NCBI RefSeq assembly: GCF_001293775.1 | Contig: NZ_LGLN01000013.1 | Span: 127,729-173,582 of the forward strand | Length of the DNA stretch: 45,854 bases | Reading direction: 5' to 3' | From: Pseudomonas syringae pv. cilantro | Lineage (GTDB): Bacteria > Pseudomonadota > Gammaproteobacteria > Pseudomonadales > Pseudomonadaceae | Part shown: piece after piece, positions 1-8,548 of the stretch | How the letters are laid out: every line of letters starts with the position of its first letter | Position numbering within the stretch: the first letter of the stretch is position 1 | Program-made: the position numbers and the translations under genes | Notes under the pieces: model-generated | What the model saw: the letters and a program-made list of their open reading frames with translations, nothing else | Databases searched by the model: none | Told to the model about the DNA's origin: nothing

Positions 1-26
1 GGTTCTGTGGGAGCGAAGTTAGCCCA

Positions 27-320
27 TCAATGAATAATCCAGCTCAACAACCAGAGGCCCAGCGCCAGCCAGATGATCCCGAGAATGATTGACGCACGCA
101 TGAACGCGCGGACGGCAGAGTACAGCAGCATCAGGCCGATGATCAGTGCGACGATGCTGATCAGCGAGGTGTCCATGCCGAGCGTGCGCGACAGGCCGTC
201 GACAAAATTTCCCCCGGCATGGGTAAACCCGTTGAACAACCACGCCAGACCGTCGACGAAGAAACGAATCACCGCGCCGATGGCCTGCCCGAGCCATTCA
301 AAAAAGCCTTCTACCTGCAT
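27..320 (-). CDS. Small membrane protein, function unknown
   Basis: The protein has 97 residues. An amphipathic N-terminal half (residues 1-48, rich in Phe, Gly and Trp) is followed by two hydrophobic segments at about residues 52-70 and 76-95, ending in LLSWIIH. I chose the ATG at 320 because everything encoded upstream in the same frame is low-complexity and reads like non-coding DNA. The ribosome binding site is weak (CAGGAC). It is divergent from pbpC, with about 95 bases between the two starts that must hold both promoters. I recognise no named family. The reading frame is convincing as a small inner-membrane protein, but no role can be assigned. Confidence 0.65.
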   Translation of the reverse strand: MQVEGFFEWLGQAIGAVIRFFVDGLAWLFNGFTHAGGNFVDGLSRTLGMDTSLISIVALIIGLMLLYSAVRAFMRASIILGIIWLALGLWLLSWIIH

Positions 321-414
321 ATGTACGTCCTGATTGGGGTCGTGAGAAAATGATCTGTCCGCTTTGGCTATCGCCAGGGGCGCCAGGTTCCGTGGATCAT
401 AAAGGCTCTTTGCG

Positions 415-2763
415 TTGAAACCTGAATTTCTTCTGCGCCTCATGCAAAAAATCAAATGGCTGGCAGGCGGTATTTTGCTGCTGATCGCCCTGCTCTGGCT
501 GGCTGATCGCATTTGGCCATTGCCACTGCCCAAGGACGATCTGGCCCGTGTCGTGCTGGCAGAAGACGGCACGCCGCTCTGGCGTTTTGCCGACGCCAAT
601 GGCGTGTGGCGCTACCCGGTTACGCACGCTCAGGTATCGCCGTACTACCTCGAAGCGCTGCTGACCTACGAAGATCGCTGGTTCTACAGCCATCCGGGCG
701 TAAACCCGCTGGCGCTGGTGCGCGCCAGTTGGCAGAACCTCAGCGGGACCCGCGTGGTGTCCGGCGGCAGCACGCTGTCGATGCAGGTTGCGCGGCTGCT
801 TGACCCGCATTCGCGCACCCTGTCCGGCAAGTTTCGCCAGGTGTGGCGCACGTTGCAGCTTGAGTGGCATCTGTCGAAGGCGCAAATCCTTGACCTGTAC
901 CTCAATCGCGCGCCGTTTGGCGGCACGCTGCAAGGGGTGGCCGCCGCCAGTTGGGCCTATCTTGGCAAATCCCCGCAAAATCTGACCCGCGCTGAAGCCG
1001 CGTTGCTGGCCGTATTGCCGCAGGCGCCGAGCCGTTTGCGGCCTGACCGTCATCCGCAGCGTGCGCAACTGGCCCGCGACAAGGTGCTCAAGCGGCTGGC
1101 CGAGTTCAAGGTGTGGCCGCAGGGCAGCGTCGACGAAGCACTGGAAGAACCCTTGTGGCTGGCACCGCGTCAGGAACCGAGCCTTGCGCCACTGCTGGCC
1201 CGACGCCTGAATCGGCCGAACAGCCCGCCACTGATCCGCACCACATTGGATGCGTCGCTGCAACGGCGTATGGAAGACCTGTTGATGGGCTGGCGGGCGC
1301 GACTGCCGGAGCGTACCTCGGCCGCGATTCTGGTGGTTGAAGCAGAAACCATGGCGGTGCGCGCCTATGTGGGCTCGGTGGATATCAGCGATGCCAAACG
1401 TTTTGGCCATGTGGACATGGTCACCGCGCTGCGTTCTCCAGGCTCGACGCTCAAGCCGTTCCTCTATGGCATGGCGATGGACGCCGGGCTGATTCACTCC
1501 GAATCGCTGATGCAGGACGTGCCGCGTCGCTATGGCGATTATCGGCCGGGCAACTTTTCGACCGGTTTCGGCGGGCCGGTCGCCGCCAGCTCCGCGCTGT
1601 CGATGTCCCTCAACCTGCCTGCCGTGCAGCTGCTTGAGGTCTACGGCCCGAAACGCTTTGCCGCCGAACTGCGCAATGGCGGCGTGCCGCTGACCCTGCC
1701 GCCATTGGCCGAGCCGAATCTGGCGCTGATTCTGGGGGGCGCGGGCAGTCGGCTGGAAGATCTGGTGACCGGCTACAGCGCCTTTGCCCGAGGAGGACGA
1801 AGCGCCGATGTGCGACTGCAACCACAGGACCGGCTGCGCGAGCGGCGGATGATGTCGCCGGGAGCAGCGTGGATTATCCGGCGTATTCTCAGCGGTCAGT
1901 CGCGGCCGGACATCGATCCGCGTGCAGAGCTGGTGCAGCGCCCGCAACTGGCCTGGAAGACCGGCACCAGCTATGGCTTTCGCGATGCATGGGCAATTGG
2001 CGTCGGGCCGCGTTTTCTGGTCGGCGTGTGGATCGGCAGGCCGGACGGTACGCCGGTGCCAGGGCAGTTCGGGCTGGCCTCGGCTGCGCCGCTGATGCTG
2101 CAGGTGCATGATGTGCTGGTCAATCGCGACAGCCAGCGCGGCATTGTTGCGCCGGTTCAGGCGGTGCCGCCGAATGTCGGGGTGGCGGCGATCTGCTGGC
2201 CGCTGGGTCAGCCGATGAGCAAGAGCGACCCGAACTGCCGTCGCCAGCGCTTCGCCTGGACGCTGGACGACACCACGCCGCCGACCCTGCAAGCCGCCGA
2301 TCAACCGCTCGGGCTGGGTTTACAGGAACGTATCTGGATCAATGCCAAGGGCTTGCGGGTCGGCAGCCGTTGCCCGGATGCCCAATCGCAGGAGATCGCC
2401 CTCTGGCCCGCGCCGCTGGAACCCTGGCTGCCCAAGGCGGAACGCCGCGAGACACGCCTGCCGCCCGCCGACCCGGACTGCCCGCCACAAAACCTGAACC
2501 TCGCACCGCCACTGAGCATCGTCGGCGTGCGCGAAGGCGACAACCTGCGCCTGCCCGCCTCCAGCCGCCAGGCGCTGCGCCTGAAACTCACGGCGCTGGG
2601 CGGCAGCGGACGACGCTGGTGGTTCATTGATGGCGCACCACTGGCCGACACCGACACCCAGCAAGACTTCACCCCGACCCTGAACAAGCCAGGTCGCTAT
2701 CAATTGAGCGTTTTGGACGAAAGCGGCCAGACGGCGAGGGTTGAATTCAGTGTGGTGGAGTGA
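415..2763 (+). CDS. pbpC: Penicillin-binding protein 1C (bifunctional glycosyltransferase/transpeptidase)
   Basis: The product is a class A penicillin-binding protein of the PbpC family, 782 residues, acting in the periplasm on peptidoglycan. A short cytoplasmic stretch and one membrane anchor (about 14-32) come first. The glycosyltransferase domain follows, with the signature EDRWFYSHPG; E86 is the expected catalytic acid and GGSTLSMQ lies at 118-125. The transpeptidase domain shows the serine motif STLK (S344), the SxN-like motif SLN and the KTGTS box. The last roughly 90 residues match the C-terminal beta domain typical of PbpC. The start is the TTG at 415, preceded by AAAGG about 10 bases upstream. 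The ATG at 442 is an alternative but lacks a ribosome binding site. All catalytic motifs are intact. Confidence 0.93.
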   Translation: MKPEFLLRLMQKIKWLAGGILLLIALLWLADRIWPLPLPKDDLARVVLAEDGTPLWRFADANGVWRYPVTHAQVSPYYLEALLTYEDRWFYSHPGVNPLALVRASWQNLSGTRVVSGGSTLSMQVARLLDPHSRTLSGKFRQVWRTLQLEWHLSKAQILDLYLNRAPFGGTLQGVAAASWAYLGKSPQNLTRAEAALLAVLPQAPSRLRPDRHPQRAQLARDKVLKRLAEFKVWPQGSVDEALEEPLWLAPRQEPSLAPLLARRLNRPNSPPLIRTTLDASLQRRMEDLLMGWRARLPERTSAAILVVEAETMAVRAYVGSVDISDAKRFGHVDMVTALRSPGSTLKPFLYGMAMDAGLIHSESLMQDVPRRYGDYRPGNFSTGFGGPVAASSALSMSLNLPAVQLLEVYGPKRFAAELRNGGVPLTLPPLAEPNLALILGGAGSRLEDLVTGYSAFARGGRSADVRLQPQDRLRERRMMSPGAAWIIRRILSGQSRPDIDPRAELVQRPQLAWKTGTSYGFRDAWAIGVGPRFLVGVWIGRPDGTPVPGQFGLASAAPLMLQVHDVLVNRDSQRGIVAPVQAVPPNVGVAAICWPLGQPMSKSDPNCRRQRFAWTLDDTTPPTLQAADQPLGLGLQERIWINAKGLRVGSRCPDAQSQEIALWPAPLEPWLPKAERRETRLPPADPDCPPQNLNLAPPLSIVGVREGDNLRLPASSRQALRLKLTALGGSGRRWWFIDGAPLADTDTQQDFTPTLNKPGRYQLSVLDESGQTARVEFSVVE

Positions 2764-2789
2764 TTGGGCTAGCGCGGCGGCATGTTTCA

Positions 2790-2832
2790 CTGCCGGTTCC
2801 CGGCAGATCGCGGACAAGCGAAGCGTTGTCCG
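2790..2832. repeat. Two tandem hairpins between convergent genes (REP-like / bidirectional terminator)
   Basis: Two stem-loops lie between the stops of pbpC and the minus-strand response regulator. The first is CTGCCGG-TTC-CCGGCAG (2790-2806), a perfect 7-bp stem. The second is CGGACAA-N8-TTGTCCG (2811-2832). There is no T tract, so an ordinary intrinsic terminator is less likely than a REP-type element. The GGACAA/TTGTCC arms resemble the palindromic core of Pseudomonas REPs. Confidence 0.5.
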
Positions 2833-2867
2833 GTCCGGTCCCACAGAAACAGAAAGATGGCCAGCCG

Positions 2868-3275
2868 TCACTGAACCTGAAAGATCTTCGGCTCGGGGAA
2901 CAGGTTGTTGAGGGTTTCCAGCAGGCGGACGTGGTAGATGGGTTTGCGGAACAGGTCGAGCACGTGCAGACGCAGCAGGTCGCTGACGTCGTCCATGTCG
3001 GCATGGCCAGAGGTCACGATGACGGGCAGGTGCTGGCGGGAGGTGTGGTCGCGCAGGTGACGAATCAGCTGGATGCCGCTCTCCTCCGGCATTCGCAGAT
3101 CGGTGATCACCAACGCAATGTCCGGGTGGATCGTCAGCTGATGCAGGGCCATCTTGACGGAGGACGCCGTGAAGCAGCAGAACCCCTCGCCTTCGAGCAG
3201 TTCCGCCAGCTCCTCGTTTGCGTCCTCTTCGTCGTCAACCAGAAGCAATTGTTGGCGGGAGGGATGGACAGCCAT
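2868..3275 (-). CDS. Receiver-only response regulator of the flp/tad locus
   Basis: This 135-residue protein is a stand-alone CheY-like receiver domain with no output domain. The acidic pocket is D14-D15, the phosphoacceptor is D59 in ITDLRMP, the conserved Thr/Ser sits in IVTSGHA (88-89) and the conserved Lys is K111 in FRKP. All residues needed for phosphorylation are present. It starts 40 bases after the Flp pilin gene stop on the same strand, so the two are probably cotranscribed. This suggests a role in regulating the pilus locus or in phosphorelay with a sensor encoded elsewhere. In P. aeruginosa the tad locus is controlled by the two-component pair PprA/PprB. This protein lacks the DNA-binding domain of PprB and is not that regulator. 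The partner kinase cannot be told from this window. Confidence 0.85.
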   Translation of the reverse strand: MAVHPSRQQLLLVDDEEDANEELAELLEGEGFCCFTASSVKMALHQLTIHPDIALVITDLRMPEESGIQLIRHLRDHTSRQHLPVIVTSGHADMDDVSDLLRLHVLDLFRKPIYHVRLLETLNNLFPEPKIFQVQ

Positions 3276-3315
3276 AAGGTTATCTCGATAAATATCTCGG
3301 AAGCACGATCATAAA

Positions 3316-3537
3316 CTACCCCGCGGCAGGTGTGGTGGTTGCGGTCGTACCTAAAGCACCCTGAATTTTCGTAAAGATTGTAGCCACACTTGAGCTTATT
3401 GTCGGCACAAACGCAACGATTGCGACAGCAACCATCGCAGCGATCAACGCATACTCGATACCCGACGCCGCCTCGCGGTCCTTCAGAAAACAACTGACCC
3501 GGGTATAGGCACCCACATAGATCTTGGTAAGGAACAT
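3316..3537 (-). CDS. flp: Flp-type IVb pilin
   Basis: This 73-residue prepilin is the structural subunit of the Flp pilus. A short charged leader ends at Gly26 in REAASG, followed by IEYALIAAMVAVAIV. This is the hallmark of Flp pilins: prepilin peptidase cuts after Gly, leaving a hydrophobic helix with Glu and Tyr near its new N-terminus. A short Thr/Ala-rich tail completes it. The ATG at 3537 is preceded by AAGGAG at good spacing, which settles the start. The gene is divergent from the rcpC-tadD operon that encodes its secretion machinery. The peptidase needed for maturation is not in the window. Confidence 0.92.
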   Translation of the reverse strand: MFLTKIYVGAYTRVSCFLKDREAASGIEYALIAAMVAVAIVAFVPTISSSVATIFTKIQGALGTTATTTPAAG

Positions 3538-3856
3538 CTCATTTCTCCTTGCGCCTTCAAGGCGCGACATGCAAGACACATGCGAAACCGTCTGCACCCT
3601 CAGCATTGTCCCCAAACCCCAAACCCACAATCGCAAAAAAGCATTAACCGGAAAGTTATAGTCCCGGCGAAGCCCCTGAAACAGACACTTCCAGCGCAAC
3701 CCCATCGATCAAAAACCCTTTCAGACCAAAGCACTATGGCGCTTTTGCAACAATGAGCTAACGTCACACAAAAGCCTGTATGCCGTTCACCGTTGCTTAT
3801 TAAAAAGTTGACGCACCGGTTCGAGATTGTCCTGCGATGACAAAGGGAAAGTTGCC
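3538..3856. promoter_or_regulatory. Divergent control region between flp and rcpC
   Basis: These 319 bases separate the pilin gene (minus) from the secretion operon (plus) and should carry both promoters. The stretch is AT-richer by eye than its neighbours, with the most AT-rich part near 3795-3810. A TTGACG at 3809-3814 could be a -35 element for rcpC, but I see no convincing -10 after it. Apart from the palindrome listed separately I can identify no operator with confidence. Confidence 0.45.
3551..3565. promoter_or_regulatory. Perfect 15-nt dyad just upstream of the flp ribosome binding site
   Basis: The sequence GCGCCTTCAAGGCGC is a perfect 7+1+7 palindrome. On the flp transcript it would form a hairpin ending immediately before the AAGGAG ribosome binding site. 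It could be an operator or an mRNA structure affecting pilin translation. The sequence alone does not decide between them. Confidence 0.5.
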
Positions 3857-4816
3857 ATGAGCAGTCGTATCACCATGGTGCTCGCTGTACTGTTTTTGCT
3901 GGGCGCGTTGATCGCCGGGTACTTGGGAATCGTGGTCGGCAGGCCGGCTGAAGAGCCTGCTGCCGTTCCTGCGCCGGCACCCACAGTCACCGCAGAGCCA
4001 ACCTCCCAGCTTGCTCCGACACCACCTGTCGAGGACGCGTTGCGCCACAATGTCGTGGTGGTCGCTCGGGACGTCCCTGCCTACACACCTATCACCACGG
4101 AAGATCTGGTGATAGAGCGCCTCAAAGTCGCGCCACCCGGAAGCTTTGACGCCATCGATAAACTGGTGGGTCGCAGCAGCTGGCGGACGCTGAGCGCCGG
4201 AACCTGGCTCAGCGAGAGCAACTTCGAGGCAGGCGGCACGCTGGCGCGAATGATCCGTCCGCATGAGCGCGCCCTGGCGTTGCAAGTGGATGAAGTGATC
4301 GGCGCGTCCGGGCAACTCAGCCCCGGCGACTACGTCGACGTGCTGCTTTATCTGGCGGAAGACACCGCCAACCCCGTGCGCTCCACCCAAGTGGTGGTGC
4401 CTGCCCTGCGCGTGCTCAGCGTCGGCGAATTGCTCGGCCCGGATCGCAATGGCAAGCCGGTGCAGAACGTAACCGCTGACGAACGCCGCCAGCAGGAACA
4501 GCGCCGCAGCAGCGCGCGGACCGTCTCGGTGGCCGTGCCTGAGGCGTTGCTGGGGCGCCTGATGCTGGCCTCGCAAACCGGCGTTTTACGCCTGGCCGTG
4601 CGCAGCGCCGACGAAGGCAATCTGCAGAATTACTGGGTCGGCGACGGCAGCCGTCGCGACGTCGCCGAGCGGCTGGATTCAGCCAGTCGTCAACTGGTCA
4701 GCTTTCGCCAACTGAGCCTGAGCCCGGCCAGCGCCTCGACTCCCGGTGCACCCTCACGCACACCGCGACCTGTCGAGGTCATACGCGGTAACCAGATCAC
4801 GCAACAAACTCCCTGA
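3857..4816 (+). CDS. rcpC: Flp pilus assembly protein RcpC/CpaB
   Basis: The protein has 319 residues: an N-terminal membrane anchor (about 6-26), then a Pro/Ala-rich linker. A SAF-type domain follows, typical of CpaB/RcpC, with VVVARDVPAYTPIT at its start and GRSSWRTLSAG after it. A second conserved block contains LSPGDYVDVLL. In Tad systems this periplasmic protein assists the outer-membrane secretin. I chose the ATG at 3857 (AAAGGG about 9 bases upstream) over a TTG 30 bases earlier. It is the first gene of an operon of eight closely packed genes. The C-terminal 40 residues are Ser/Pro/Arg-rich and look disordered. Confidence 0.9.
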   Translation: MSSRITMVLAVLFLLGALIAGYLGIVVGRPAEEPAAVPAPAPTVTAEPTSQLAPTPPVEDALRHNVVVVARDVPAYTPITTEDLVIERLKVAPPGSFDAIDKLVGRSSWRTLSAGTWLSESNFEAGGTLARMIRPHERALALQVDEVIGASGQLSPGDYVDVLLYLAEDTANPVRSTQVVVPALRVLSVGELLGPDRNGKPVQNVTADERRQQEQRRSSARTVSVAVPEALLGRLMLASQTGVLRLAVRSADEGNLQNYWVGDGSRRDVAERLDSASRQLVSFRQLSLSPASASTPGAPSRTPRPVEVIRGNQITQQTP

Positions 4817-4836
4817 CAGAGCAAGGATTGCATTTG

Positions 4837-6087
4837 ATGAGCTGCTGTTTCGTGCCAGTTAAAAAAAGCAGATGGCTGGTCGCCCTGGTGACCGCCCTGT
4901 CCGTGGACTCAGTCTGGGCCGCGTCGGGCAGTTGCAGCGCGCTCGCTGCGATGCCAGCGGCGGTGGAAATCGATCAGGGGATACAACAGAACATCAGCTC
5001 ACCGGTGGCCATCACGCGTATCGCCGTAGGAGACCCGAAAGTTGCCGATGTGCACGTCAGCGGCAATGATGGCTTTCTGCTGACCGGCGTCGCCCAAGGC
5101 ACCACCAGCCTGATGGTCTGGACCGCCTGTTCCAGCGCGCCGCGCCAGAGCATGGTGTTCGTCCGTGGGCGGGCGACTGCGTCGATGGTCGAGACGGCAT
5201 CCGCGCCGTCCGGCGACGCACCGTTGCCCAGTCAAGTGCAGACCGACATCCGCTTCGTCGAGGTCAGCCGCAGCAAACTCAAGGAAGCCAGCACGTCGAT
5301 CTTCGGTAAAGGCTCGAACAACTTTCTGTTCGGCGCACCCGGCACGGTGCCCGGCGTCAACGTCACACCCGGCACCGTGAGCGCAACCCGGCCGAGCATT
5401 CCGTTGAACAACAGCAATTTCAATATCGTCTGGGGCGGCGGCAGCAGCAAGGTGCTGGGCATGCTTAACGCCATGGAAAATAGCGGCTACGCCTACACAC
5501 TGGCGCGTCCCAGCCTGGTCGCGCTCAACGGCCAGAGCGCGAGCTTTCTGGCTGGCGGCGAGTTCCCGGTGCCCGTGCCCAATGGTGAAGGCAACGGCAT
5601 TTCCATCGAGTACAAGGAATTCGGCGTGCGTCTGACCCTGACGCCGACAGTGGTAGGACGCGACCGGATTCTGCTCAAGGTCGCGCCGGAGGTCAGCGAG
5701 CTGGACTTCTCTGCCGGTATCACCATCGCTGGAACCACCGTGCCCGCGCTCAATATCCGCCGCACCGACACCAGCATCGCGCTGGCCGACGGGGAAAGCT
5801 TCGTGGTCAGCGGGCTGATCAGTTCCAGCAACAGTGGCTCGGTGGACAAGTTTCCCGGGCTGGGCGACATCCCGATTCTCGGCGCTTTTTTTCGCAGCTC
5901 GCAGATCCAGCGTGACGAGCGTGAACTGCTGATGATCGTCACCCCGCATCTGGTGCAGCCATTGGCCGCCAACGCCCAACTGCCCTCGCTGCCGGGCGAA
6001 GGCCTGCGCAATTACGACCCTAGTTTCCCGCGCCTGTATTTCCTGGAAAGCGGCGATTTCGACCGTCGCAGCGGGTTATCCCAATGA
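4837..6087 (+). CDS. rcpA: Outer-membrane secretin of the Tad system (RcpA/CpaC)
   Basis: The protein has 416 residues with an N-terminal signal peptide. It begins with a pilus-formation N-terminal domain (about 35-105; AITRIAVGDPKVADV and VAQGTTSLMVW). This is followed by the type II/III secretin core, with QTDIRFVEVSRSK, then SFLAGGEFPVPVPNG and FGVRLTLTPTVVGRD. The core ends with FVVSGLISS, FPGLGDIPILGAFFRS and ELLMIVTPHLV, all classical secretin signatures. It would form the outer-membrane channel through which the Flp pilus exits. The ATG at 4837 has AAGGA 9 bases upstream. A TTG at 4828 is in frame but would leave no room for that site. The stop overlaps the tadZ start by 4 bases (ATGA), so translation is coupled. 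Confidence 0.93.
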   Translation: MSCCFVPVKKSRWLVALVTALSVDSVWAASGSCSALAAMPAAVEIDQGIQQNISSPVAITRIAVGDPKVADVHVSGNDGFLLTGVAQGTTSLMVWTACSSAPRQSMVFVRGRATASMVETASAPSGDAPLPSQVQTDIRFVEVSRSKLKEASTSIFGKGSNNFLFGAPGTVPGVNVTPGTVSATRPSIPLNNSNFNIVWGGGSSKVLGMLNAMENSGYAYTLARPSLVALNGQSASFLAGGEFPVPVPNGEGNGISIEYKEFGVRLTLTPTVVGRDRILLKVAPEVSELDFSAGITIAGTTVPALNIRRTDTSIALADGESFVVSGLISSSNSGSVDKFPGLGDIPILGAFFRSSQIQRDERELLMIVTPHLVQPLAANAQLPSLPGEGLRNYDPSFPRLYFLESGDFDRRSGLSQ

Positions 6088-7274
6088 GCCAGGCGCTGAG
6101 CCAGACGTTTCTGGCAATCACCCGCAACAACACCGACCTGGAGTGGCTGCAAAGCGCGCTGGGTTCGCTCGGTCAGGTGGTCAGCGCTGGCACCGGCAGC
6201 CTCGACGACTTGCTGGCACTGGTCGACGTAACCTTTGCCAGCGTGGTGTTCGTCGGCCTGGACCGCGAGCACCTGATGACTCAGAGCGCGCTGATCGAAA
6301 GCGCGCTGGAAGCCAAGCCGATGCTGGCCATCGTGGCGCTGGGCGACGGCATGGACAACCAGTTGGTGCTCAACGCCATGCGCGCCGGGGCGCGGGACTT
6401 CGTCGCCTATGGCTCGCGCTCCAGCGAGGTCGCCGGGCTGGTCCGGCGCCTGAGCAAGCGCCTGCCCGCCGTGACACCAAACCCGAACATGAGCGGCCTG
6501 TCAGTGCTGTATGGCGCGCAGAGCGATGATGACGGCGCGCTGATCGCGACGCATCTGGCGATGGTGGTGCACAAGACCGGGCAACGCACGTTGCTGCTGG
6601 ACATGGGCGTGCCGCGCGGCGACAGCCTGTCGTTGCTCGGTCTGGAGTCCACGTTCAGCTTCGGCGATGCCTTGCGCCACTTGCGCAGGCTGGACGCGAC
6701 GCTGATCGACAGTGCCTTCACCACCAGCGAAAGCGGCCTGCGCATTCTGGCCTACGCCGAAGCCGACGATCATCTGGAGCAGTCCAGCGCCGCCGAGCTG
6801 TACATGCTGCTGAGCGCGCTGCGTCAGCACTTCCAGCACGTTATCGTCAACCTCGTGGGCCAGCCGGACAACGAAGCACTGCGCTCACTGGTCAGCCATT
6901 GCGATCAACTGCTGTGGTACACCGATCAGAGCGTCCTGGGCTGCCGCCGCAACCTGACAGTACTCAATAACTGGCGCGAGAAAGGCATGAGAATGCAGCA
7001 CGCCAGCCTGCTCGTGGACCGCTACCTGCGCTCGGTCGCGCCCAATTCGGAAACCCTGGGCAAGACCTTCGGCCTGCCGGTGCTTGCGGTGCTGCCGCTC
7101 GCCGCGGAACTGCGCCTCAACGCCAAGAATCAGGGCATCACGCTGTTCGAACTGGCGTCGCGCGACGCCTTGTGCACCGGCGTGCGGCGTCTGGGCGAAC
7201 ACCTCGCGCGTCATTCAGAGACTCAGGAAAAATCCGACAAAGGCTGGCTCGCACGACTGTGGGGGAATAAATAG
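6084..7274 (+). CDS. tadZ: Pilus assembly ATPase-like protein TadZ/CpaE with degenerate P-loop
   Basis: The protein has 396 residues. Residues 1-125 form an atypical receiver-like domain, followed by a MinD/ParA-type domain (about 135-370). TadZ/CpaE proteins localise the Tad machinery to a pole. The place where MinD proteins carry the deviant Walker A lysines reads YGAQSDDDGAL (143-153) here, with no Lys and no GK[ST]. The following strand LLLDMG is preserved. ATP hydrolysis is therefore doubtful, although degenerate P-loops do occur in TadZ relatives. It overlaps rcpA by 4 bases and tadA by 1 base. Confidence 0.85.
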   Translation: MSQALSQTFLAITRNNTDLEWLQSALGSLGQVVSAGTGSLDDLLALVDVTFASVVFVGLDREHLMTQSALIESALEAKPMLAIVALGDGMDNQLVLNAMRAGARDFVAYGSRSSEVAGLVRRLSKRLPAVTPNPNMSGLSVLYGAQSDDDGALIATHLAMVVHKTGQRTLLLDMGVPRGDSLSLLGLESTFSFGDALRHLRRLDATLIDSAFTTSESGLRILAYAEADDHLEQSSAAELYMLLSALRQHFQHVIVNLVGQPDNEALRSLVSHCDQLLWYTDQSVLGCRRNLTVLNNWREKGMRMQHASLLVDRYLRSVAPNSETLGKTFGLPVLAVLPLAAELRLNAKNQGITLFELASRDALCTGVRRLGEHLARHSETQEKSDKGWLARLWGNK

Positions 7275-8530
7275 TGGCGGAAAAACTGTTTGGTGTGTCT
7301 TCTCGCTCTTCCGGTCAGGCCGATGACGGGCAAGGCCTGAAACTGGTACTGCACCGCTACATCATCGACGGTATCGAAGAGAGCGGCAAAAACCTGCTCG
7401 AAGGATCACGACCGGCGCTGGCGCAATTTGTCATCGACAAGGTTGCCGAGTACGTCGCACGCCTGCGGCTGGCCATTTCCCGTTACGAAATGGAGCGTCT
7501 GGCGGAAGAACTGGTCGACGAGCTGACCGGTTTCGGCCCGCTGGAAGTGCTGTTGCGCGACGCTTCGGTCACGGAAATTCTGGTCAACGGGCCGAGCAAA
7601 GTATTCGTCGAGCGCGATGGCGTGCTGCATCACACCGACCTGCGTTTCATGGACTCGCACCATGTCGAGCGCGTAATGCAGCGCATTCTTGCCCCTATGG
7701 GCCGGCGGCTGGACGAGTCATCGCCCATGGTCGACGCACGCCTGCCCGACGGCAGCCGGGTCAACGCCATCATTCCGCCCATCGCGCTGGACGGCCCTTG
7801 CCTGTCGATCCGCAAGTTTCGCAAGGACATGCTCAAAAGCGCCGATCTGGTGGCGATGCAGACCATCGACCAACCGATCTTCGAATTCTTTCAGGAAGCG
7901 GTCGGCAAGCGCTGCAACATTCTGGTCAGCGGCGGCACCGGGACCGGCAAGACCACCATGCTCAACGTCCTGAGCCAGTTGATCGACAGCAACCAGCGGC
8001 TGGTGACCATCGAAGACGTGGCCGAGCTGCAACTCAGCCACCCGCACGTGGTGCGTCTGGAAACCCGCCCGCCGAACACCGAAGGGCATGGCGAAGTGCG
8101 CGCCAGCGACCTGATCCGCAACTCGCTGCGGATGCGCCCGGACCGCATCATTCTCGGCGAGATTCGTGGCGTCGAAGTGCTGGACGTGCTGACGGCGATG
8201 AACACCGGCCATGACGGCTCGATGAGCACCGTCCACGCCAACAACGCGCAGGACGCGCTGTTGCGTCTGGAGACACTGGTCGGCCTGACCGGACGCCTGA
8301 TCCCCGAGAAAACCCTGCGGCAAATGGTTTGCGCGGCACTGGACGTGATCATCCAGCTCGCCCGCCTGCCGGATGGTCGACGCTGCGTCAGCGAGGTGGT
8401 GGAAGTGGTCGGGGTGCGCGACGACATTTATGTCACCAACACGCTGTTTCGTCTGGACCGGCGCACCGGAGTCGGTTTCATGCGTGAAGCGACGCACGCG
8501 GCCGGTGACAAACTGCGGCCGGGCTACTGA
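7274..8530 (+). CDS. tadA: Secretion ATPase TadA/CpaF
   Basis: The protein has 418 residues and is the hexameric motor of Flp pilus assembly, a cytoplasmic GspE/VirB11-type ATPase. The Walker A motif GGTGTGKTT is at 220-228. An Asp-box-like IEDVAELQL follows at 246-254, Walker B RIILGEIRG at 291-299 and a His-box region GSMSTVHANNA at 315-325. All catalytic elements are intact. It begins with GTG, whose G is the last base of the tadZ TAG stop, so the two genes are translationally coupled. Length and motif order are normal for the family. Confidence 0.95.
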   Translation: MAEKLFGVSSRSSGQADDGQGLKLVLHRYIIDGIEESGKNLLEGSRPALAQFVIDKVAEYVARLRLAISRYEMERLAEELVDELTGFGPLEVLLRDASVTEILVNGPSKVFVERDGVLHHTDLRFMDSHHVERVMQRILAPMGRRLDESSPMVDARLPDGSRVNAIIPPIALDGPCLSIRKFRKDMLKSADLVAMQTIDQPIFEFFQEAVGKRCNILVSGGTGTGKTTMLNVLSQLIDSNQRLVTIEDVAELQLSHPHVVRLETRPPNTEGHGEVRASDLIRNSLRMRPDRIILGEIRGVEVLDVLTAMNTGHDGSMSTVHANNAQDALLRLETLVGLTGRLIPEKTLRQMVCAALDVIIQLARLPDGRRCVSEVVEVVGVRDDIYVTNTLFRLDRRTGVGFMREATHAAGDKLRPGY

Positions 8531-8548
8531 TTTGGCCAGGGGGGCAGC

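Noticed and set aside
8..30. REP element at the left window edge (GTGGGAGCGAAG)
   Set aside because: Only a half-arm is present, with no palindromic core, so it is too short to call.
397..2304. A 635-codon open frame on the minus strand opposite pbpC
   Set aside because: It is the antisense shadow of pbpC: Arg/Gln/His-rich, no domain features and no ribosome binding site. High GC codon bias creates such frames.
3725..3760. Sigma-54 promoter upstream of rcpC (TGGCGCTTTTGCA)
   Set aside because: The GG and GC are 7 bases apart, not 10.
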